Shown here: piece by piece, positions 34,692-45,555 of the stretch
Position numbering within the stretch: position 1 is the stretch's first letter
Layout of the letters: each line of letters opens with the position of its first letter
Source: Castanea sativa
Taxonomy: Eukaryota; Streptophyta; Magnoliopsida; Fagales; Fagaceae
Reading direction: 5' to 3'
Assembly: GCF_040712315.1 (NCBI RefSeq)
Contig: NC_134017.1
Location: 52,821,636 to 52,885,635 of the forward strand
Length of the DNA: 64,000 nt
Program-made: the position numbers and the translations under genes
Notes under the pieces: generated by a model
What the model was told of the DNA's origin: nothing
What the model saw: the letters and a program-made list of their open reading frames with translations, nothing else
Databases searched by the model: none

Positions 34692-36718
34692 TAATATATA
34701 AAATGGGTTTGCTTGGTATTGTGCATTAAGCCTCAAGCAATCACCAAATCATTATAAACTAACCAAATTTATAAACATCAAATTTGAAGTAGTGTTAAAC
34801 GGGAGCCTCAATTCAATAATTGAGAACAATTCAAATCTCTTAACATTATTGTAAAACAAAAATTAAATAATTTACAATAATTCAAAATATGAATAGTAAA
34901 AATTTGAAAATAGTAAAAGTTTTCAATAATTTCTGATGCTACCACCTTAAAAGTGAAAGACTCTAATAATTTCCTGATACAAGTAAAAACTTGAAAAAAT
35001 TCCAAATGACCAACAAAATAATATAGATTTAAAAAAAATAATAAGAGACTCCCATGTACCTAATATATATAGAAAACATATCCATTTTGTTTGTCTGTTT
35101 TTATTTTTAATTTTTAATTTTTTTGCAAAAAATTTCACTCTAGCCTAATCCAATTTCACTTATAGGAGTTGTACAGGCCTCAAATATGGGACCAACCCAT
35201 TAGCCTCTATATGCTCGAGAGCTATGGGCCCAGTAGCAAATAGTGGGCCATATCAATCCAGAAATCAATGGTAGGTTAGGGACCGAACTAATCAATAACA
35301 ATAATGCCTTAGGGGAAATCGCCTGCTGAGCACCGTTGGGCAGCTAGTGCAAGTTTCAAGATTATTATATCTGTTTCAAGAAGTGGGCCCCATTTGGTCA
35401 GGAATATATTGCAGAAGGGCCCACCAACATCAAAAGCCTCTACCATCATCATGACAACTCCACTAAGGGAAGTCTATAAAAAAAGGCTGAACGAGTGAGA
35501 AAGGGGGTTGAAAAAAATCAAGAGGGAGAGAGAGATTGAGACACTAAAAGAAATAAGAGAGATATAGCTAAATGGGGGTGGGGGGGTGGGCTCAATACAT
35601 AGCCTGAGTCTTCAGGGGAAATACATAGAGAGGGATAATGTATGAGTTGGGCCTCAAACTCCACCACCTAAGCTATTAAATTGGCCTTACGATGTTTGTA
35701 GGAAACTCTTCACCCACCTAAAACAAATAAATTGAGAGCTCAACCTTAGCGCTCATCAGGCATTTTGGGCTGGGCCACCATAGGAGTTATATCCAATTTC
35801 ACTTTCAAAAGATTATGTTATTTGAGAAAGATTTTGGTACTTTAATAATTCAGCTGAATTGATATCCTTCTTTTCATATGGATCATAAGAATTTTGAAAA
35901 TAAAATGCAAGAGAGTCACTTGAGTAGCTTCCTCTTCTTGTTCCGACAATTGTGCAACTACTTCTAATAATTGCTTCTTATGTTATTTTCTTTTATTTTA
36001 TTGAGATAAACTTAGCTTAATTGAAGCTTGCGTAAAGTAAGAATTGGTGCTAATCATTTGAGACACATTATAATTCAATTTGCTTAATAATATGATCATA
36101 ATTGAGTTTGTCATTGACAACATACTTAATTCCTAATGATAAAGAAAATTCATAATATCAATATCCCTTTATCCATGGTTACTTATAACGGACAAATAAG
36201 AGTAAATATTTTTGAGACAATTGCGGAAGAAAAGGATAATTTTGTGCCAATAATTCAAAACGTGATAGTAAAAAAGGGGGCAAATTATCTACTTCAGCCC
36301 CAAAGAAAGACCACCATTTATCAAACCAACAAGAAAGAAAGCTAACCTCATTGATAAGATCAAAAGAGAAAAACTGAGAATGCTGATACTGAGCATTTTG
36401 AAAGAGAAAAAACATTTTTCAAAGAGGGGCTTTTGAAGGTTTGAGAAAATTGCCTCATTCCCCATGGAGATGTGTACCCCATTGGGCTGGAGAAATGTTT
36501 TGTTCAATAGAACATTTAGAGAAAGCAATTTTATTATTTCTTAAATTTGCATTTTGTTTGAGAATTGAGAAAGGAGAACTACTGAATTGGTATATACTAA
36601 AATGAACTCATTAAATTTATGTTTCTTCTGCTGGTTTTCTGAGGAAAAATGCCAATCAGGAGGTAACATTTTTCAAACTAATTACCTGGGATTATTGATA
36701 CGTTCAATAGCGAGATAT
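34692..36718. other. Intergenic DNA between element 2 and LHCB1 duplicon B
   Basis: No gene found. It contains AT-rich DNA, the candidate solo LTR 35170-35780 and short ORFs without recognisable features. Confidence 0.5.
35170..35780 (+). mobile_element. Candidate solo LTR
   Basis: A 611-bp segment opening TGTACAGGCC and closing GGGCCACCA, with TATA-like CTATAAAAAAAGG at about 35475. It is flanked directly by TAGGAGT at 35163-35169 and 35781-35787. A 7-bp duplication is longer than the usual 5 bp, so the class is uncertain. Confidence 0.4.
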
Positions 36719-36963
36719 AAGATGTGTTTGGATACCGTTTATTTTACTAAAAATTGAAAACACTTTAGCAAAATAATTTTTAAATGTGTGAATAATGCAA
36801 TGAATCTCATTTTTAATAAAAGTTCTGTTAAAAAAAGAAGTTTGTGGGTTCCGTGAATAATGCACGGGACTCATTGGAAAAGCAAAAAAATGCCAATGCA
36901 CATTTTCAAAAAAAAGAAAAATACTAAAACGCAAACGCTAGGTCTGTTTCAGCTGTACCCAAA
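36719..36963 (+). mobile_element. MITE of the recurrent family
   Basis: Opens GTGTTTGGATACCG, holds TTAGCAAAATAATTTTTAAA, GTGAATAATGCACGGGAC and AACGCAAACGC, and closes with GCTGTACCCAAATGG. Same order as the copy at 56413-56741. It lies at the upstream edge of duplicon B. Confidence 0.65.
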
Positions 36964-37639
36964 TGGGTACATAAGCCACTTGGTGTAAATTTAGCCAACA
37001 TGAAAGCCATTATATATACGCAGTATTTACGTGACTAATTCATTTCAATGATTTCAAGCAATATAATCATATTTTTTCTTTGATAAAAAAAAATATAGAA
37101 ATATTGCTATCTTAGACTTTTCTTATTATTGATTCCGCAGATATTTTAAACCCAAATTCCTATCAGCTACAAATACCCTTTGTTTTTTATTGTCAGAATT
37201 TGATTGAAAACAATCTCGGCCTCTCACGAATATGCCATCACAAAAAACATTGGCATCATTTTCATTGTTAACCAATAATATTGCAGCCATCAGATTTATA
37301 TTGTATTGCTTCCTGTTCCATTCCTCAACTTACTTGAACATCATATTTTCTATAATAATCTATTGCTTATATTATTGATGAAATACCTTTTCATTATATT
37401 AATTGTCTATCGTCGTGGAAATGAATTGAGTCAATATCATCAGATCATGCAAGTCTACTTATTAGTACTTCTGGTTAATTAATCATGTCAAATTGGTGTA
37501 CAATACCTATTAAAATCTCCCACCAATACCATACTTCTAATTAGTAATTACTTGAAAGTACACATTTAGCCACAAAAAGAAAAGAAAAGAAGAGAAAGGT
37601 TCTAAATATTTATTCCAGAAATTGATTCTCTAATAGGAT

Positions 37640-37830
37640 GAGTGTAATCTGAAAGCTATACGTGGTGCACCTATATTGGTCAGAATCTGAAATGAATCTA
37701 AGGACTTGGTGGATCAGAACCTGCCAGGTGGACAAATAAAAAAAACAAAAGCACAATCTTGAACACCCAATGGGATTAAAGATTAAGATACCATATGATA
37801 AGGATCCTAGCTTACAACCCACATTATATA
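37640..37830 (+). promoter_or_regulatory. Promoter of LHCB1 gene B
   Basis: CCAAT at 37767-37771, GATA at 37787-37790, I-box GATAAGG at 37797-37803, and TATATA at about 37825-37830. Upstream TACGTGGTGC (about 37660) and CCTGCCAGGTGGACAA (about 37723) are shared with gene A. It is a textbook cab arrangement, cleaner than in gene A. Confidence 0.7.
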
Positions 37831-37910
37831 CCGTCCTCATCAACCACTCCTTCCATCACCACACTAAATAATAGCCCATTAATTTCTCAAACTTGTCTTT
37901 CAGTTCAACA

Positions 37911-38705
37911 ATGGCAGCCTCAACCATGGCTCTCTCTTCTCCATCATTTGCAGGCAAAGCAGTTCAGCTTGCCCCATCCACCTCTGAGCTCGGTGTTGGA
38001 CGTGTCACCATGAGGAAAACAGCCACCAAGCAAGTTTCCTCTGGAAGCCCATGGTACGGCCCAGACCGTGTCAAGTACTTGGGCCCATTCTCTGGTGAGC
38101 CCCCATCCTACCTTACTGGAGAATTCCCTGGTGACTATGGCTGGGACACTGCTGGGCTTTCTGCTGACCCAGAAACCTTTGCCAAGAACCGTGAGCTTGA
38201 AGTCATCCACTGTAGATGGGCCATGCTTGGAGCTCTTGGGTGTGTCTTCCCTGAGCTCTTGGCCCGCAACGGTGTCAAGTTCGGTGAGGCCGTTTGGTTT
38301 AAGGCTGGAGCCCAAATCTTCAGTGAGGGTGGGCTTGACTACTTGGGCAACCCAAGCCTGATCCATGCACAGAGCATTTTGGCCATCTGGGCCACACAGG
38401 TTATCTTGATGGGTGCTGTTGAAGGTTACCGTATTGCTGGTGGGCCACTTGGTGAGGTGACTGACCCACTTTACCCAGGAGGAAGCTTTGACCCATTGGG
38501 CCTTGCTGATGACCCAGAGGCATTTGCTGAGCTTAAGGTGAAGGAGATCAAGAATGGGAGATTGGCTATGTTCTCTATGTTTGGTTTCTTTGCTCAGGCT
38601 ATTGTGACTGGAAAGGGACCATTGGAGAACTTGGCGGACCATCTTGCTGACCCAGTTAACAACAATGCTTGGGCTTATGCCACAAACTTTGTCCCTGGAA
38701 AGTGA
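37911..38705 (+). CDS. LHCB1: Light-harvesting chlorophyll a/b-binding protein of photosystem II, LHCB1 (gene B)
   Basis: 264 residues, a single exon, the paralogue of 25658-26452. It has the same transit peptide, WYGPDR trimer motif (48-53), three helices with their pigment ligands and VPGK end. Differences from gene A: Ser21 to Ala, Ser28 to Gly and Ile32 to Val in the transit peptide, and Val228 to Ala in helix A. A frame open from TTG 37893 would add six residues, but ATG 37911 matches gene A and the family. Same role in LHCII trimers. Conserved coding and a complete promoter suggest it is expressed. Confidence 0.98.
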   Translation: MAASTMALSSPSFAGKAVQLAPSTSELGVGRVTMRKTATKQVSSGSPWYGPDRVKYLGPFSGEPPSYLTGEFPGDYGWDTAGLSADPETFAKNRELEVIHCRWAMLGALGCVFPELLARNGVKFGEAVWFKAGAQIFSEGGLDYLGNPSLIHAQSILAIWATQVILMGAVEGYRIAGGPLGEVTDPLYPGGSFDPLGLADDPEAFAELKVKEIKNGRLAMFSMFGFFAQAIVTGKGPLENLADHLADPVNNNAWAYATNFVPGK

Positions 38706-39118
38706 GCAAAGGAAATATGTGAATTTTACCTTTTGGATTAATGTTGGTGTTTCAGGAGTTAGATTTTTATTTTTATTCTCGAGAATCGACGTGTTGTAAA
38801 TTACTTGCAAAAATTATGGAGAGTATTTAGTAATTACCTTTGGTGTAAACATTGTTGTGTCATTTAATTAGTAAAATTTCCCTCATTGCCATATTATCTA
38901 TTATCTGCTTGTAAACTGCAAATTATGATATGAAACCAGAATTGCTTCGATGTTCTTTTAGTGAACTTAACCTTTTAATTCTCTTTTGTCTAAAATAATT
39001 TTTTTAAACCGTTTAATTATGTACTGTTTAGGAAATTCTTTTGAGGTGTTCCTTATTTTTAACCATTAAATTAAGTGGTAATTCAATGAAACTTTCTTAG
39101 AATAGAGGGATAATAACC

Positions 39119-39278
39119 ATGGTTTTAAAAACCGAATCGGGCCAAAAATCGGTTTTGCCTCCAGTTTCCGGTTTAACCCAGTATTTGTCGATTTTGAGCA
39201 TTTTTACTAGACTAGATTGGTGCTCAGTTCTTGGTTGAACCGGTTGAACTGGCCAGTTTAGTTCGGTTTTTAAATCAT
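39119..39278. mobile_element. Mutator-like MITE with 10-bp target duplication
   Basis: 160 bp with inverted ends: ATGGTTTTAAAAACCGAA at the left and TTCGGTTTTTAAATCAT at the right. Flanked by GATAATAACC at 39109-39118 and 39279-39288, identical. Target duplications of 9-10 bp fit the Mutator superfamily. No coding capacity. Confidence 0.75.
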
Positions 39279-39459
39279 GATAATAACCGTAATTGATCCT
39301 ACATCTTAAGATTCTCTACTAGGAGACCTTTTTTTTATATAATTTTTTTTTACCATTGAAAATGAATCTTGATTTCTTACCTGCAAATGACCATTAAACT
39401 TGTACAAAAGTCCACAACTAGCAATGGTAGAAACAAGATTTCAATTTGGGGAACAAGAT

Positions 39460-39783
39460 TAAGTGCCCTTTTGGTTTGGCTTTTAGCAGGAAAAAAACAT
39501 GGTGCGGTTTAAAAACATAATTTTTTTTGCGTTTGGTAAAGGATATTTGATGGTAAGTGTGGGCTGAAATGCCCAGCGTCTGCATTTCAGCCCTTTCCCT
39601 TCTTTTTTTTTCTTTCTTCACTGGGACGCACATTGTGTACTGTTCATTGGTCATGAACAGTGATTTTAGGCCAATGAACAGTGATTTTAACTGTGAACAG
39701 TGTTTTTATATGTTAAAATTTTATTTTGCTACAGTGTTTTTCAGTTTTCAGTTTTTAGTTTCAGCTACATCCAAACGGACCCT
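39460..39783. mobile_element. MITE-like copy of the recurrent family
   Basis: The right part has TTTGCTACAGTGTTTTTCAGTT and closes ATCCAAACGGACCC, as in 49748-49995. It also has repeated ATGAACAGTGATTTTA units near 39650-39700. The left end (TTTTGGTTTGGCTTTTAGC) is less certain. Confidence 0.5.
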
Positions 39784-40140
39784 AAGTTTCGGTCTCAAAA
39801 CATGAAAAATCACAATTTGGTACTGCACCCTTGGAGGACCAATGCAAAAACGCAGCATATAATGTCTCTATCATCACATTGTAAAGGTAAGTGAGAACCA
39901 TGGAGTCTCAGGAGGGACTGACTGTTGATTCGAATTAGAAATAGCTTTGGTCACCAGCAACACTATTTTCTGAGAATGGGTTGTGTTGTGTTTTGTTGAT
40001 TTTCTGAGAATAGGTTGTTTTGAGACAGTTGTGTTGTGTTCTCAAGGAAGAAGGGTAAAATTGGGTTTTGGGAAAAAATGTAAGGGTAATTAAAGAATAT
40101 GAAAGAAAATTTACCACAGTAGCCTATTGGGTTTGGGACA

Positions 40141-40160
40141 CGATTTAAAACAAAATCAAT

Positions 40161-40213
<53 letters not shown>

Positions 40214-41668
40214 CATAATTAATAAATAATAAATAATCAGTTATATAATTATATAATAATAGTGTAATTGTCTTACAAATTTGATGTGAAAAATTAAAGA
40301 ATAAAAAAAATCACTCACACCATATCAATCAACTCAAGAAATTAATTTAAACACACAAAGCTTAAATACATTATTTAATTACTTAAAATAAATTGAGAAA
40401 TAAATTAATGTAAATTTGTTATAAGTATAGCAATATATCTAGAAATTACTTAAAATAAATTGAGAAAATAAATCAATATAAAATTGTTATAAGTATAGCA
40501 ATATATCTGGAAATTTGAATGCGTGCCTCAATGTGCTGCTTACTATTTAAAAATTATGTAAAATTTAATATTTTTTTCTCTATTCTTTGAATAATTTAAA
40601 ATGTGGGCTTATAGTAAATACTTGGAGTTTGAAACAGTTAAAAGTCAAAAGATAAGAAAAAAAAAGGTTGATGAATAGTTGGAGGCATTAGGGATTTAGT
40701 GCCATTAGAAACTAGAAAGTAAGACATAACTTGCAGTTATTAATATATATATATATATATAAACTATATAATAAAAGTTGGGCTTAGACGCTATGGTTGT
40801 GCCTAGTGGCTTCACCAAATTACAGAATTTTTTTTTTAGATTTTTAGAATTTAAAAATAGATATAATTTTTCTTCTCCTATAATCTCTAAGCTGATGAAA
40901 ATCTTAATCTGATTACAATCCTAATTCTTCATATAATCCATCTAATCCTCATTTAATCTTAATTTGATTACAATCCAAATTCTTCATTTAATTCTTATTT
41001 TTTTACGTGTAGTGTATTATAAAAAAAAGCAACAACTTTCTTATTTTATTATTATTACTACACTACATGCTCTAATGCATCTTTAATTGTAGAAATTTTT
41101 TTAGGTTTTTAGATTTAAAATTTTTTTTTTCTTCTCCTATAATTTCTAATATGATAAAATTTTTAATTTGATTACAATCCAAATTATTCATCTAATCCAT
41201 TTAACAAACAAGTTTAAGTTTAAGTAAGACTCTTATTCTATTTGTTCTTATCGACTTATTTGGATAAAGTAACAATATGTATTGTATCAATTTTTTTTTA
41301 TAAAGTAACAATTTTACTTTTAGCCTAATTTAAACGTTAATTATTGTTTTTTTTGTGTGTGTGTGTGTGGATAAAGTATCAAATGATAGCTAATATGTAT
41401 TAACATAAAAATTTTAAGTTTAAGTAAGACTCTTATTCTGTTTGTTCTTATTGACTTATTTGGATAAAGTAACAAGAAGTATTGTATCAATTTTTTTTTA
41501 TTAAGTAACAATTTTACTTTTAGCCTAATTTAAACGTTATTTTTGTGTGTGGATAAAGTATCAAATGATAGCTAATATGTGTTAACATTAACGTAAACTT
41601 AATTAAAAAAAAATCTAATTTAGGTCAAAACAAAAAAAATTAGGATAAAGTAACCCAAAAAAAAACTA

Positions 41669-41702
<34 letters not shown>

Positions 41703-41885
41703 TTTAAATAATGACAAATTTTGCACACAAAAAAAAAAAAGACATTCAAATCCACGTAAGTTTGATGAAAAGCATACAAATTTTGTTTCATGATATTGAC
41801 AAAAAATAATTTACAAAAAAAGAATAAATCATCTTATGCATTCTGAAAACAAACATACTTATTGCACTCTTTTAATAAGTTATTA

Positions 41886-41927
<42 letters not shown>

Positions 41928-42480
41928 TTTCATAATACCTTAGTTTCACACAATATATATAAATTTATTATATAACTTAAAAGTAAAATATTTAATTATT
42001 TTTATTATCTATTCTATTATCTAAGTAAAATATTTATTTATTATCTATTCCATATGTTCTATTTATTCTCGAGTCCAAGATCACAGTTTGATTCCATTAA
42101 AAAAATAAAATAATTTGGAGGGACAAGATTAAAAGATATGATTGAAAACAAAATCAATCCTCTCTCTCTCTCTCTCTAGTTTGATGAAGATTGATTGATT
42201 TTTTTTTTCTTTGGGTTTACATATTGGAATTTTTATTATGATATTCGTTTGGAACCTAGGGAAAATGTGTTTTTATATAAAAAAAAATGTTGATTTATTA
42301 TAATATTTTATTTTCTGAAAAAAAAATTAACCTAAAAATATTTTACACTCATAAAATATTTAATGCCAAATCAAATCAATATCATATACTATATATAAAA
42401 GCAGATGCATTTTTTATGTGCTGCCAAATAGGAAAAAACACCAATCTAAAAACCTGCCATGTTCACAATTAAAAAGTAGA
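40141..42480. repeat. AT-rich simple-sequence region with local duplications
   Basis: (CT)n at 40163-40198 followed by (TA)n to 40213; (GT)n at about 41678-41701; (AT)n at 41890-41924; a second CT run at about 42158-42178 preceded by the same AAAACAAAATCAATCC as the first. A tandem duplication with period 200 covers 41216-41591 (AAGTTTAAGTAAGAC at 41216 and 41416). Helitron-like 5' starts appear at about 40770 (TATATAATAAAAGTTGGGC) and 42390 (ATATATAAAAGCAGATGC), suggesting Helitron fragments. No gene. Confidence 0.55.
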
Positions 42481-42744
42481 ACATTATACTGTTTCAACAA
42501 CACTAGAACATCATTTAATAGCCTCTTAATATAAAAAGAATAGTTATCTTTTGAATGCTAATTTTGGGAGGTTTCTTTGTCGCTAAGAAAGTTCTCTAAC
42601 TTCTCTTAGGCAATAGAATTGTAGTCCCTTCATTTTGAAGGCTTGTTGTTTTTCCACATATTAACAGTGTTAATCCGTGGACTAGTTGGGTTTTCTTTCA
42701 AGGGGTTTGGGAAACAGTTTTATTATTCGTCTTTCTCCTCTTCC

Positions 42745-44763
42745 TAATCTGCAGTTTAAAGCCTGATACGTCTGCAATGGAGGAATTGACACAAACTTGG
42801 GCTAAGTTTACACTTTCAGAGAGGAAGGGACCTGGATGTTGTCTAGAGAATGATCTTAGCTCTCAAGACCACATCATTGCAGCAAAGTTTCTGACGAAGA
42901 GGGCCCTCAATATTTTGATTTAATAGCTAGAACGTTTTCTCCTCTTTGGCGATTACGAAATTGTTTTCAGGTTCGTAACGTAGGAGAGCATAAAGTTCTG
43001 TTTATCTTCGACAATGCCGCTGATGTTGATAAGGTGCTAGGTGCTGAACCTTGGAGTTTCGACAACCACCTTGTGATCATGCAGCGTTATGATAAAAGTA
43101 AGGCGGTGGAAGAACTCAGTTTCGATAAGACACTGTTTTGGGTGCAACTCCATGGGTTGCCATATCATTTTATGAATGTAAAAGCCGCTGAAAAATATGT
43201 CAAGTCCTTGGCCAGGTAGTTCACTCCACTAATCCTACAGAAACTGAAGGAGGAAACTTTATGAGGATCTCACTGCCGTTGTGCCGTGGTCGGGTAATTT
43301 CTATGGAGAACGGCAAAACTATGTGGATATCCTTCAAATATAAGCGGCTCCCTAACATTTTTTACTGGTGTGGTCGTCTAGAACATGATGATAGGGATTG
43401 CGGTCTATGGTTGGAGAGTGAAGGCAGGTTAACTGAGGATCAAAAACAATTCGGTCCAAGTCTCCACGCGGCAACGTTTGCTCTGTCAAGGAAGACTGTC
43501 ATCTCTGTTCCAAGATTATATAAATCCAAACAAGGCTCTTTGTCGAAGAATGTTCATCGTGAGAATGAGAAGAGGGCTTGGGAACCTACGTACAGGGAAG
43601 GAGCTTGGAGATATTATCCGGGCAAAAGATCCCTCTGTAGTGTTTATAGCCGAAACACTTACAGACGAAGCAAGGCTAGATCGAGTATTGCAGAATATTG
43701 ATTTTGATAAAAAATGGGTGGTTCCTAAGGAAGGCCGTGGGGGTGGTTTTGCTCTCTTTTGGAAAGCATCCATTAATTTAACAGTGGAAGATTCGTCTAA
43801 GTATTACATTGATGTGTGTATTGACAAGAATACTGAGCAGGAATGGAGATTTACGGATTTTTATGGTGAACCAGAAACAACAACAAGAAGTGAAGCTTGG
43901 GACAGTTTATGTAGGTTAAACCGCCACCCAAATACCCCATGGCTTGGTGCGGGGGATTTTAATGAGTTAGTATGACAAGATGAAAAATTGGGAGGGGCAA
44001 TCCGATCCAATAATTAGATGCAATTGTTCAGAGATGTGCTAGATGAGTGTGGATTTATGGACCTTGGATTTGTCGGTCCTAAATTCACTTGGAGTAGACA
44101 CTTTGAAGATAGACGGTCAATCTGGGAAAGACTTGATAGAGGTTAGCAAATAATGCTTGGTTCCAGAAATTGGCTGAGTACCTGGACATAAATCCTTTAC
44201 CTTGACCTTGCCCTCCGCAACCTCAGGTTCATTGGCAACCTCCACAGGCAGATGTGGTGAAGATAAACTTTGATGGAGCTAATTTTTCGGAGACAAACAC
44301 ATCGGGAATTGGTGTTGTGGTTCGTGACAGTGCTGGCAACGTTCTTGCTTCTATGTCACAGCAACTTTGTCAAGCATATTCAGCAGAAGAGATTGAAAGA
44401 GTAGCTGCGTGTAAGGCCCTTCAGTTTGCTTCTGATATTGGTATTAGAGTTGCTGTCCTAGAGGGAGACTCGCAAATACTAATAAAAAGACTAGTGGAGA
44501 GTGTGGAGGTGCTGTCCTACAGTGGAGCTTTGCTTAATGATGTGCGTCGTTGTTCTAGTTTTTATAATCAATTATGTTACTCTCATGTAAAGAGAGAAGG
44601 TAATAAGGTTGCTCACAGTCTTGCTAAGTATGCTAAGCATATCTCTGACTATGTTGTATAGATGGAGGGTGTTCCACCACATTATCTATCTGTCATCCAA
44701 GCTGATTTAGCTAGAATTACTTAATAAAAGATCATTGTCTTCCTTCTCAAAAAAAAAAAAAAA
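42745..44763 (+). pseudogene. LINE (L1-type) with the reverse transcriptase deleted: ORF1-like, endonuclease, RNase H, poly(A)
   Basis: Order: a DUF4283-type nucleic-acid-binding domain (about 42960-43215), a zinc knuckle at about 43360-43400 in which the first Cys is lost (IFYWCGRLEHDDRDC), then an endonuclease starting near 43565 (RGLGNLRTGKELG, VVFIAETLTDEARLD, GAGDFNELV). Near 44175-44215 the endonuclease end runs straight into PQVHWQPPQ and an RNase H at 44254-44661 (KINFDGANF, GDSQIL, REGNKVAHSLA). The whole RT is missing. The element ends with a poly(A) at about 44750-44763. Several stops and frameshifts; non-functional. No clear target duplication was found because the poly(A) runs into (AT)n. 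Confidence 0.85.
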
Positions 44764-45550
44764 TATATATATATATAAAGAAAACTAACTAGTTAAATCT
44801 TAAAATACTTTCGGAAGGCTTGATACGATGATAGAGAAAGACACAATATTCGTCGGAACTAAATACAAACCAACCAGGAAAATAAGTTTCACTCCATCGT
44901 TTCAATATTCGTTCTTACTGCAACAGTGCACATCCCTTCTCTGCAATTATAGGAAGGTAAGTATAGTATACTCTTTTCCAATTCAACTACTATGTAACTT
45001 TTTTTTTCTCTAATGGTTTCAATTGCCTGACAGTGGTGGTAGTCCGATGGTATATCTTTTTGTTCTCTCTGCGCCTCAAGGAATGTGGAATCTTTGCTTT
45101 TCTTTTTTTTCTTGTTTTGTTTTATCCCTGACCTTTAATCTGACTTTTTGTTTGTTCATGTTGTTTTGTTTGTGTTCTTTTAATATTGAAACGGTTTAAA
45201 ATCAAACAGTAGACCCTTTCGTTAAAACGGTATTTTAACCATGTGTTTTAATTGTTTTATGGGTATTTTTGTTGGATTTTTTTTTTTTTTGATAAGATGT
45301 TTTGGTTGGATTGTTTTAAAGGTTTGGGGGTTAGATTTTGGTTTGCATTTAGGTTAGACTTGGTTTTGTTTTGTGTTGACGCAAGAATTAAAAAAAAAAA
45401 AAAATTTAAGTTCGATTTATTTTTTTTTTGGGGTTGATGAATGACTTTGTTTATTTGTTAAAGCCTATTTGGAGGTAATGTTTTTTTATTTCCCCATCTC
45501 CATTAGAATTTAATAGTATGGAGATTTTCTTTAAAACAAAATTATTGGTT
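44764..45550. other. Intergenic
   Basis: No gene seen. T-rich DNA; 45290-45500 resembles 49060-49260 on the other side of the solo LTR. Confidence 0.45.
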
Positions 45551-45555
45551 GTTTT

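Noticed and set aside
37893..37910. Upstream TTG start extending LHCB1 gene B by six residues
   Set aside because: Plants use ATG; the ATG at 37911 matches gene A and the normal transit peptide.
37944..38810. 288-codon open frame on the minus strand over LHCB1 gene B (and 25667-26344 over gene A)
   Set aside because: Shadow of the highly biased LHCB1 coding sequence. The product has no recognisable domain and the sense gene explains the conservation.
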